Assembly: GCF_000196875.2 (NCBI RefSeq)
Contig: NC_014532.2
Location: 2,542,001 to 2,606,000 of the forward strand
Length of the DNA stretch: 64,000 nucleotides
DNA from: Halomonas elongata DSM 2581
GTDB lineage: Bacteria; Pseudomonadota; Gammaproteobacteria; Pseudomonadales; Halomonadaceae
Direction of reading: 5' to 3'
In this document: in pieces, positions 55,157 to 62,265 of the stretch
Layout of the letters: every line of letters starts with the position of its first letter
Position numbering within the stretch: position 1 is the stretch's first letter
The notes under the pieces: generated by a model
Seen by the model: the letters and a program-made list of their open reading frames with translations, nothing else
What the model was told of the DNA's origin: nothing
The model's database searches: none
Program-made: the position numbers and the translations under genes

Positions 55157-55221
55157 TTATGCTTTCTAACCCCATGCGACGTCACCACTAACTATCTGGG
55201 AAGCGCTACACAAATCGGCGA

Positions 55222-55315
55222 GCGGGGCAAAGCACAAGGCGCATGGAGCGCAGGAACCGGAGCCTATAGGGTATAGGTGAGGATTCCGAGCACCACGCAA
55301 CATAGTGATTTGCCC
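55222..55315. repeat. Structured dispersed repeat, copy 2
   Basis: The outer arms GGGCAAA (55225-55231) and TTTGCCC (55309-55315) enclose AAGGCGCATGGAGCGC, GAACCGGAG, a CCTATA/TATAGG stem at 55263-55277, and TGAGGATT. It shares the order and core with the copy at 35936-36025. The region 55157-55433 otherwise holds only the promoter of the peroxiredoxin gene. Confidence 0.6.
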
Positions 55316-55433
55316 GCGCAGTCATTTATGCAGTGTTTCCCCTCACGTTGCAGAGCCACTCATATACGCCCATGCTGGAACCTGCAATACGGCGGCTTAT
55401 CGCCGTCTCCATCCAATCCGAAAGGAGCCTGAA

Positions 55434-55907
55434 ATGACGATCGCCATCGGTGACCGCATCCCCGACATCACACTCAAGACCAACGGCGAGCAAGGGCCGG
55501 AGGACATCTCCACCGGCGAGCTGTTCGCCGGCAAGCGCGTGGTGCTGTTCGCGGTGCCGGGCGCCTTCACCCCCGGCTGCTCCAACACGCACATGCCGGG
55601 TTTCGTGGTCAACGCCGACAAGCTGCTCGACAAGGTGGATGTCGTGGCCTGCATGGCCGTCAACGACGCCTTCGTGATGGATGCCTGGCAGAAGGACCAG
55701 AATGCCGAACGCATCACCATGCTGGCCGACGGCAACGCCGAGTTCGCCCGCGCCCTGGGCCTGGAAATGGATGTCAGCGCAGGCGGCATGGGCACGCGCA
55801 GCAAGCGCTTTGCCCTGATCGCCAATGACGGCGTGGTGGAATATCTCGGCGTCGACGCCAAGGGCGTGGAGCAGAGCAGTGCCGAAACGGTCCTGGCACA
55901 GCTCTGA
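55434..55907 (+). CDS. Peroxiredoxin, Prx5 type
   Basis: The 157-residue protein is a type 5 peroxiredoxin. The peroxidatic Cys49 lies in the signature VPGAFTPGCSNTHMPGF, and a second Cys at 73 (VACMAVND) is the other one seen. Prx5 enzymes reduce peroxides with glutathione or thioredoxin as donor. ATG 55434 has AAAGGAG upstream; the frame runs on for 43 codons without support. It heads a short run of same-strand genes. Confidence 0.92.
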   Translation: MTIAIGDRIPDITLKTNGEQGPEDISTGELFAGKRVVLFAVPGAFTPGCSNTHMPGFVVNADKLLDKVDVVACMAVNDAFVMDAWQKDQNAERITMLADGNAEFARALGLEMDVSAGGMGTRSKRFALIANDGVVEYLGVDAKGVEQSSAETVLAQL

Positions 55908-55959
55908 GAGAACGTAGCAACATCATAATGGCCGACACTCGGCCACCAAGGAGATGACC

Positions 55960-56388
55960 ATGAACGATGCCATGACCCTGCGCGGCAGTTGTCTGTGCGG
56001 CGCCGTGACGCTCTCCGTCGAGGCCGAGCGCCAGAATGTCGCCGCCTGCCATTGCCAGATGTGCCGCACCTGGGGCGGCGGCCCCCTGCTGGCCATGGAG
56101 TCGGTGGGCCGCGTCACCCTCGAGGGCGAGGATCAAGTCAGTATCTACGCCTCATCCGACTGGGCGGAACGCGGTTTCTGCCGACACTGCGGCACCCACC
56201 TCTTCTACCGGCTCAGGACCGGCGAACACTACGCCGTCCCGGTGGGCCTGGTCGACAGTGGAGAGGCCTGGACCTTCGACTCGCAGATCTTCATCGACGA
56301 GAAGCCCGGCTGGTATCACTTCGGCAACGCCACCAAGGATCTCACCGGCCAGCAGGTCTTCGAGGCCTTTCAGGCCGGCGAGGAGTAG
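55960..56388 (+). CDS. GFA family zinc-binding protein
   Basis: The 142-residue protein has the complete GFA zinc sites: Cys11 and Cys13 in GSCLCGAV, Cys30, Cys32 and Cys35 in ACHCQMCRTW, and a later GFCRHCGTHLF. The family includes an S-(hydroxymethyl)glutathione synthase candidate, but most members are uncharacterised. The AAGGAG at 55948 favours ATG 55960; another ATG two codons earlier overlaps the site. It follows peroxiredoxin by 52 bases. Confidence 0.9.
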   Translation: MNDAMTLRGSCLCGAVTLSVEAERQNVAACHCQMCRTWGGGPLLAMESVGRVTLEGEDQVSIYASSDWAERGFCRHCGTHLFYRLRTGEHYAVPVGLVDSGEAWTFDSQIFIDEKPGWYHFGNATKDLTGQQVFEAFQAGEE

Positions 56389-56399
56389 CCCCGGCCATT

Positions 56400-56424
56400 C
56401 GAGCGGGGAGCCCCTCCCCGCTCG
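56400..56424 (+). terminator. Hairpin after the GFA gene
   Basis: The arms CGAGCGGGGAG (56400-56410) and CTCCCCGCTCG (56414-56424) are perfectly paired around a 3-base loop, starting 12 bases past the stop. There is no T-run. Confidence 0.6.
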
Positions 56425-56514
56425 CTCCCGCCAGTCATGCCTGAACCATTGAGCCCTTTCCCTCTCCGAACGACATGCAGGATCACATCACCGCTGCCAT
56501 ATCACGGGGATCCC

Positions 56515-56907
56515 ATGAACCTTCTTATCAATATCGATGTTCCGGAACTCGGCCCGGCCGTCGATTTCTATCGTGATGCCCTGGGGTTTACGCTCAACCG
56601 CTTTCTCGATGACGATGTCGCCGAACTTACCGGGGCCTCGTCGCGCCTCTATCTGCTGAAAAATGAGGCCGGCACGTCCTCCTCGACGCCAGGATCGGCG
56701 CCTCGTCACTACACACGACACTGGACGCCGATACACTTCGACGTTGTGGTCGATGACCTGGAAGCGGCTGCGCGGCGTGCGGAACACGCCGGTGCTCTCC
56801 GTGAGGGCGAATGCCGGGAATGGCTCGGGTCACGTTGCATGACCTTTTCCGACCCTTTCGGGCATGGCTTCTGCCTGATCGAGTTTACAAATGATACCTA
56901 TGCCTGA
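56515..56907 (+). CDS. VOC family protein (glyoxalase/bleomycin-resistance fold)
   Basis: The 130-residue protein shows the VOC pattern: LINIDVPELGPAVDFYRDAL, HFDVVVDDLEAAARRAEHAG and SDPFGHGFCLIEF at the C-terminal metal site (His and Glu). It is of the one-domain type, which dimerises to form the active site. The function is unassigned. The ATG has GGGGATCC upstream. Confidence 0.86.
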   Translation: MNLLINIDVPELGPAVDFYRDALGFTLNRFLDDDVAELTGASSRLYLLKNEAGTSSSTPGSAPRHYTRHWTPIHFDVVVDDLEAAARRAEHAGALREGECREWLGSRCMTFSDPFGHGFCLIEFTNDTYA

Positions 56908-56987
56908 GGCGAAACTTCCTCCCCTCATGATCGACGCGCCAATGCATGCGAGACTGTAGCACCGGACACACTCGACAGCCGACGATC

Positions 56988-57401
56988 ATGACACCGAGAA
57001 AATACACCGAAGACGATGAACCCAGAGTCGCGGCCCTCTGGCGGGCCAACTTTCCCGACTACACGGGCTACAACACCCCCGAAGCAGTGCTCCGCGCCAA
57101 GCGCCTGGTGGACGACCACATCTATGTGCTCGAGGACGACGGCGAGATCATTGCCACCTGCATGGCCGGTTACGACGGTCATCGCGGCTGGCTGTATTCG
57201 GTTGCAGTAGCGGCTTCACGACAAGGAGAAGGCCTCGGCAGGCGCATGGTCGAGTTCGCCATCGAGCGACTGCGCGAACTCGGCTGCGTCAAGGTCAACC
57301 TGCAGATACGAGGTGGCAATGAGGAGGTGGCGGACTTCTACCGCCGCCTCGGCTTCAACACCGAGGACCGGATCAGCATGGGGCTGATCCTCGACCCCTG
57401 A
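56988..57401 (+). CDS. GNAT N-acetyltransferase, YpeA-like
   Basis: The 137-residue protein resembles E. coli YpeA: MAGYDGHRGWLYSVAVAASR with the acetyl-CoA loop RQGEGLGRRM, and KVNLQIRGGNEEVADFYRRLGF. The acceptor is unknown. No strong ribosome binding site precedes ATG 56988. It ends before a strong terminator shared with the convergent phoX gene. Confidence 0.86.
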   Translation: MTPRKYTEDDEPRVAALWRANFPDYTGYNTPEAVLRAKRLVDDHIYVLEDDGEIIATCMAGYDGHRGWLYSVAVAASRQGEGLGRRMVEFAIERLRELGCVKVNLQIRGGNEEVADFYRRLGFNTEDRISMGLILDP

Positions 57402-57407
57402 CGCAAG

Positions 57408-57437
57408 AAGCCCCCGGTGACGCATCACCGGGGGCTT
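57408..57437. terminator. Bidirectional terminator between ypeA-like and phoX genes
   Basis: The arms AAGCCCCCGGTGA (57408-57420) and TCACCGGGGGCTT (57425-57437) pair perfectly around a 4-base loop. The stem ends in A and T tracts on the two sides, so it can work in either direction. Confidence 0.85.
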
Positions 57438-57518
57438 ACTTTCAGCGCTTTTCAGGCAGGTACGACGCAGGACCTAGGTCTTGTACGAAAAGTCTTGCAG
57501 GCACTTTTCATACGGACC

Positions 57519-59660
57519 TTAGACTGCGATCTCGCCACCATCCTCCCTCTGAATCACCACCGTCGAGGCCCGCGGACGAACGGTCCCCTGCGTCTCGGCA
57601 GTGGCATCTTCCGCGGAAGGCCAATTGCTCGGGTGCTGGATGTTGATGAACATCGCGGTCCTGTCCGGCGTGAAGAAGATACCGGTCACCTCGCAACCGT
57701 TGGGGCCGACGGCGAAACGCTTGAGCTGCGCCTGATCGCCACCGCCGATCACGGCGGCGTCGCCCTGGGCCTGGCTGACGTTCTGGGGCACCACCGCCAG
57801 CACCTGGTCGTTGGTGTAGTCCGTCACGTTGTCATAGCCATTGTCGGTCTGGATCCACAGGATGCCCTGCTCATCACCGCGATCATCGTAGTGCAGGCCA
57901 TCGGGGCTGGCGAACTGGTTGAGCTCGGTCAGGCCGGAGTAATTATCGGCATCGTTGACGGCGGCACCGAACACGAACACTTCCCAGTCGAAACGTGTCG
58001 CATCGCCGCCTTCACGCCAGCGAATCACCTGCCCGGCGCTGTTATCGGCACGCGGGTTGGGCGCATTGGTCGGCGCCGTGCCATATCCCACACCCAATTC
58101 GTCGATATCGCTGCCGCCATTGGTGTAGGTCGCGGCCGTGTCCTCGGCGGTCCGGTCGGAATTGTTGGTCAGGGTCATGTAGACATCGCCGGAGGCCGGG
58201 TCAACGGCGCCCCACTCCGGGCGGTCCATGGGCGTGGCGCCCATCAGGTCGGCGGCATCGCAGGTATTGATGATGACGCCGGCCAGATCGTTGGCGGACA
58301 GATTCAGCGCCTGAGCCAGGGTACGGCCGTCCTGTGTCTGCGCATCCGGGGTCAGCGGCAGCCACTCGCCAGAGCCATCGGCATTGAAGCGGGCCACGTA
58401 GAGCGTGCCCTTGTCCATGTACTTGGCGCCGATCGCCAGGCGATCATAGTTGGCACCCGGACGATTGGCATCCGCCGGATCCCAGACGGCATCCGAAACG
58501 AACTTGTAGATGTACTCGTTGCGCGAGTCGTGCCCGGAATAGAACACCACCGGCTCGCCCTCGACCAGCTTGCCCGGCCAGCAGCCTTCGTGGCGGAAGC
58601 GTCCCAGCGCCGTACGCTTGACGGCACGCGCCCCGGTATAGGGATCGATCTCGACGATGTAACCAAAGGTGCGCGGCTCATTGCGGTAGTCGTCGGTGGC
58701 CGAGTTGCCCGTCGGTGTGGCGTTGAAGCGAGTGAATTCATCGTCCACTTCACTGGCATCGCCGGCGGCGGTTTCCCAGCCGTAACGACCGCGTCCCTCG
58801 GAAATGCCGATGCGATTGTCATCCATTTCGCGACCGGCATCCTTGATGAAATAGCCCGGCCAGTTTTCCTCACAGGTCAGGTAAGTGCCCCAGGGCGTAT
58901 AGCCATTGGCACAGTTGTTGTTGGTGCCACGGGTCCTGGTGCCATCCGGCGAGTACTTGGTCTTGACATAGTCGCTGCCGGCCACCGGACCGCCCAGCTC
59001 CATCTCGGTGGCACTGGTATAGCGGCGGTTGTAGGACGAGTTGGGCATGTGACGCCAGCGGCCATTTCCAGCCTTCTTCATCTCGACGATGGTGACACCG
59101 TGCGCATTGATCTCGGTGCGCACTTCATCGGCCGGGCGAGCCCCGTCGGAGGCATTGGTCGCCCCCCCCTGCGGTGCCCAGAGCGCTCCCTGGTCGATGT
59201 ATTCGTTGTTCAGCGCCAGCAGGAAGTTTCTGGAAGCATTTTTCTCGTCGAGGGCGAAATTGTGCATGCCGTCGTGATGCATGCCGACACTGTTGGCCTG
59301 GATCTCCGGGGTGAAGCCCAGGTCTTCACTCCATGACGGAGCCTGGCTGTTCAGCGGAGTCCCCCAGGGAATCAGTACCTGAGCGGTATAGCCGGCCGGC
59401 ACGGCCACGGCATCCGTCAATGAACCGCGAATGGCATCGAAGGCCAGCGACAGCGGTGTCTTCTCGGAACCCGGGGTGGAGGTATCGCCGTCGCTGGAAT
59501 CACAGCCGGCCAGGCCGAATCCGCCCAGCACCGTCATGGCTGCCATGCCAAGCCCCCCCTGCATGACACGGCGCCGCGATACATGCTTCTCCAGTACCGA
59601 GGAGAATGGCTCGTTATCGCTCGGATTCAACAGGCGATGGTCCTCGATTTCCTTGCTCAT
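57519..59660 (-). CDS. phoX: Alkaline phosphatase PhoX family (Tat-exported)
   Basis: The 713-residue protein belongs to the PhoX (DUF839) calcium/iron-dependent phosphatases. It has a Tat motif SRRRVMQGG at about 28-36, a hydrophobic stretch and a lipobox-like GLAGC with Cys53. Typical PhoX segments include YLTCEENWPGYF, GRFRHEGCWPGKL, VFYSGHDSRNEYIYKFVS, and LWIQTDNGYD near the C-terminus. PhoX removes phosphate from organic esters at the cell surface under phosphate limitation. A Pho box lies upstream at 59762-59779. A hairpin (57476-57519) abuts its stop codon. Confidence 0.93.
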   Translation of the reverse strand: MSKEIEDHRLLNPSDNEPFSSVLEKHVSRRRVMQGGLGMAAMTVLGGFGLAGCDSSDGDTSTPGSEKTPLSLAFDAIRGSLTDAVAVPAGYTAQVLIPWGTPLNSQAPSWSEDLGFTPEIQANSVGMHHDGMHNFALDEKNASRNFLLALNNEYIDQGALWAPQGGATNASDGARPADEVRTEINAHGVTIVEMKKAGNGRWRHMPNSSYNRRYTSATEMELGGPVAGSDYVKTKYSPDGTRTRGTNNNCANGYTPWGTYLTCEENWPGYFIKDAGREMDDNRIGISEGRGRYGWETAAGDASEVDDEFTRFNATPTGNSATDDYRNEPRTFGYIVEIDPYTGARAVKRTALGRFRHEGCWPGKLVEGEPVVFYSGHDSRNEYIYKFVSDAVWDPADANRPGANYDRLAIGAKYMDKGTLYVARFNADGSGEWLPLTPDAQTQDGRTLAQALNLSANDLAGVIINTCDAADLMGATPMDRPEWGAVDPASGDVYMTLTNNSDRTAEDTAATYTNGGSDIDELGVGYGTAPTNAPNPRADNSAGQVIRWREGGDATRFDWEVFVFGAAVNDADNYSGLTELNQFASPDGLHYDDRGDEQGILWIQTDNGYDNVTDYTNDQVLAVVPQNVSQAQGDAAVIGGGDQAQLKRFAVGPNGCEVTGIFFTPDRTAMFINIQHPSNWPSAEDATAETQGTVRPRASTVVIQREDGGEIAV

Positions 59661-60010
59661 TCCGGTCTCCTCATCGTCATTTTTTTCGATAGATCTAGGT
59701 GCGATTACAAACTTTCAGCAGCGACTCATTTGTTTCGGCCACAGTAGGCTGCTGGTTATAAATGACAGGAGAATGACGAAAAAATGGATACCCGATCACG
59801 ACTCCCCTCTGGCAGCTTGATTTAATAATTCTGAAATAACAGTGCCGCAATATACGCCGACCAAGAAAATGCAGGCATCCAGGCGGTGTTTCCCCATGGA
59901 TCTCATACGAAAAGCTGCCGAACGAAGGTGCATTTCGTGCAGACCCCAAAGCTGGCAACGGACAGGCACGCCAGACCGCTACAGCGGCGAGGCTTCGATT
60001 GATCACCACT
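59661..60010. other. Intergenic region between phoX and the SoxB-like gene
   Basis: These 350 bases hold the divergent promoters. On the phoX side is the Pho box at 59762-59779. Towards the other gene there is an AT-rich segment at 59820-59860 and an ACGAAA/TTTCGT inverted pair at about 59910-59936. I see no coding potential. Confidence 0.5.
59762..59779 (-). promoter_or_regulatory. Pho box upstream of phoX
   Basis: Read on the minus strand, the site is TCGTCAT-TCTC-CTGTCAT: two 7-base PhoB half-sites separated by 4 bases. The second half-site matches the CTGTCAT consensus exactly and the first differs only at its first two bases. It lies 102-119 bases upstream of the phoX start, so PhoX expression should respond to phosphate limitation. 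Confidence 0.78.
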
Positions 60011-61771
60011 ATGACCGACTCTTCTCCGGAACATCGCACGTCCCTCCATCGACCGGCCCCGGCAGATATCGACTCCACGACACTGAGTGACCACGGCCGA
60101 TACCGACGGCGTTTCCTGGGATTCGGCGGGGTACTTGCCGCCACCGGATTGAGCGGTTGCGCCACGGGGTTCTCCCGCTCCACAGCCGAGGCGCCCCGCC
60201 ACGGACTGCCGGACCAGAGCGGCCCAACCCTGCTGCTCTATGCCGATGTGCTCGATGCCCATCAGCCGGAATATCCGGCCACGCCCGCGACCCGCCTCGG
60301 CCCGGCCGCCGCCCTGGGCCGGGCACCCTGGGCCACGGGCCGCAGCCTGGAGACTCTGTCGGGCGTCACCACCGAGGCCACGCGCGCGTTGATCGGCTCG
60401 CCACTCGGTCAGCGACCTATCGGCGGCAGCAGCGCCCTGGCCACCACGCTCTGGGACTTGCGTCGCCGCCTCCCGGCGGACGCCACCCTGACACTGGAAA
60501 ACGGGCAATGCTGGAACGGCGGCGGCCTGGGTTATCTGACCCAGGGCGACTCGGGCGTCACCCTGAGCCAATGGCTGAACGCCGACGTGCGGGTCAGCAG
60601 CGACGAGCGCCACCTCTGGCCGGAGCGCACCGCCAGCCTGTATCGCCGCTTCGCGCGACCGGTCGTCGGCTGCCTGGATGAACGCCGCAACCCCGAAAGC
60701 CTGGTTGCCGACTTCGAACTTTTCGAGCGCGGCGGCGCACGGCTGGCCGTGGTCGGCGCCACCGACCCGCATGCCACGGATGAGCCCCGCCAGCTCGACG
60801 ACTGGTTCCATGCCATCCAGGCCGCCAGCCAGTCGGCCCGTGACCAGGCCGACCTGGTGATCATCCTGGCCGACACCGGCAGTGGCCCGGCCCGCTGGCT
60901 TGCCGAACGGCTCGATGCCGCCGACCTGATCGTCGCCGCCCGCGGCCAGGATTTCTGGCCGACCCTGGTCGAGGTGGAGCGACGTCGCGGCGACACTGTG
61001 CCGCTCTGTTTTCCCGGCAGCCGGGCGACCGGCGTCTTCCAGATCGCCTGTCGCGCCCGACACGGCCGATGGCGTTTCGAGTCCCGATTCGTGCTCGCCG
61101 ACCCGGCACCACGCGACGCCGGCATGGCCGACCGACTCGCCGAACACCAGCGCCAGTTGGATGCCCTGCGCGCGCCTTACAGCGACTGGCTGGATCGGCC
61201 CCTGGCCGTGGCCCCCGACTGGTTATGGCGACGCGACACCACCGGCGGTAGCTGGGACGCCCTGATCGTCGCGGCGCTGCGCGAGAGCGCCGGCGACCAG
61301 GCCATCGCCCTGGCGCCGGGCCTGCGCCATGACCGCCGAGTGGCGCCGGGCGAAACCATCACCCGCGATCACCTGCTGACCCTGAGTGGCGGGCATCCGG
61401 GCGCCGTCACGCGCCGCGACGCCGACAGCACCGCCCTGCGCGGCCTGCTCGAGCGGGCGGCCGACGCCTGTTTCGGCACGCCCATGCTGCTCGACACCAG
61501 CCAGGACCTGCCACGCCTGGCCGGCATCGGCTGGCGCTGCCGCTACAGCCGCGAGACCGGACAGCGCGTCGATCTGCAAGGCAGTGTCCCGGGCACGGTG
61601 GTGACCTGGAATCCCGATATTGCGTCTCAGGCCGGGCCGCCACTCTGGCAGTTACTGGAGGATTACCTGTCGAGCATGGGCCTTGCCAGCCTGCCGCCAC
61701 GGCCCGAGGCCGAGCTCAGTTTCGTCGAGGGCCATCCCGGCTGGCATCCCGAGGACCGGCCGAGCCGATGA
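60011..61771 (+). CDS. SoxB/5'-nucleotidase-like Tat lipoprotein with degenerate metal-binding motifs
   Basis: The 586-residue protein has a twin-arginine motif YRRRFLGFGG at 31-40 and lipobox LSGC with Cys50. The C-terminal half clearly matches the SoxB/5'-nucleotidase family: LRAPYSDWLDRP, GGSWDALIVAALRE, APGLRHDRRVAPGETITRDH. In the N-terminal metallophosphatase half, the usual ligands seem lost: TDTHAQL is ADVLDAHQ, GGDTWQG is NGQCWNGG, the GHWEF equivalent is SSDERHLW, and GGHTHD is AARGQDFW. It is probably a non-catalytic homologue at the membrane. A TTG at 59999 has a better ribosome binding site and would add four codons. It overlaps gspC by four bases. Confidence 0.78.
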   Translation: MTDSSPEHRTSLHRPAPADIDSTTLSDHGRYRRRFLGFGGVLAATGLSGCATGFSRSTAEAPRHGLPDQSGPTLLLYADVLDAHQPEYPATPATRLGPAAALGRAPWATGRSLETLSGVTTEATRALIGSPLGQRPIGGSSALATTLWDLRRRLPADATLTLENGQCWNGGGLGYLTQGDSGVTLSQWLNADVRVSSDERHLWPERTASLYRRFARPVVGCLDERRNPESLVADFELFERGGARLAVVGATDPHATDEPRQLDDWFHAIQAASQSARDQADLVIILADTGSGPARWLAERLDAADLIVAARGQDFWPTLVEVERRRGDTVPLCFPGSRATGVFQIACRARHGRWRFESRFVLADPAPRDAGMADRLAEHQRQLDALRAPYSDWLDRPLAVAPDWLWRRDTTGGSWDALIVAALRESAGDQAIALAPGLRHDRRVAPGETITRDHLLTLSGGHPGAVTRRDADSTALRGLLERAADACFGTPMLLDTSQDLPRLAGIGWRCRYSRETGQRVDLQGSVPGTVVTWNPDIASQAGPPLWQLLEDYLSSMGLASLPPRPEAELSFVEGHPGWHPEDRPSR

Positions 61772-62244
61772 GCGCCGTCACCGCTCAAGAGCGCTTCCGC
61801 CGGTGGGCCGGCGTGCTCGGCAACATGCTGCTGGCCTGGCTCGCCGCGCTGGTCATCGCCGATCTGGTCGCACTGAACCAGCCAGCGCCAGGCGTGCGAG
61901 GTCAGGACACGCCGCTCGCCTCGTCGGCACCTCTGCCGATCGTCGCCTCGCGGCTCTGGCAGGCCGAGCGCCAGCCCACCAGCGGGCTGAACGATACCCA
62001 ACTGCCCCTGAGCCTCGTCGGCAGCTTCCGCGCCGACCCGCTCAGCCGCAGCCTGGTGGTGATGGCCACGCCGCACGGGCAGGTCGCCGTCCGCCCCGGC
62101 GACGTCATCATGAACGGAGTGAGGCTGGCCGGAATCGACGAGCAAGGGCTGATCCTCGACAACGAAGGTCGTCGCGAACGCCTGCGTGCATCAGGCGACG
62201 ACGACGCCACGATCATCGGCATCCGGCGCCTGAATGCGCCTTGA
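61768..62244 (+). CDS. gspC: Type II secretion system protein GspC (short, no PDZ domain)
   Basis: The 158-residue protein has a short N-terminal cytoplasmic part, one membrane helix (MLLAWLAALVIADLVAL) and a periplasmic homology region: LPLSLVGSFRADPLSRSLVV, GQVAVRPGDVIMNGVRLAGI and GLILDNEGRRERL. This is GspC without the C-terminal PDZ or coiled-coil segment. GspC links the inner membrane platform to the GspD secretin. It starts in the stop of the SoxB-like gene, and gspD follows 21 bases later. Confidence 0.85.
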   Translation: MSAVTAQERFRRWAGVLGNMLLAWLAALVIADLVALNQPAPGVRGQDTPLASSAPLPIVASRLWQAERQPTSGLNDTQLPLSLVGSFRADPLSRSLVVMATPHGQVAVRPGDVIMNGVRLAGIDEQGLILDNEGRRERLRASGDDDATIIGIRRLNAP

Positions 62245-62265
62245 TGCCCCATCCGGAGCTTTTTC

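Noticed and set aside
57417-59336. Long plus-strand open frame (639 codons) opposite phoX
   Set aside because: The PhoX motifs, Tat signal and Pho box are on the minus strand. The Ile/Gly/Val-rich plus frame has no start signal.
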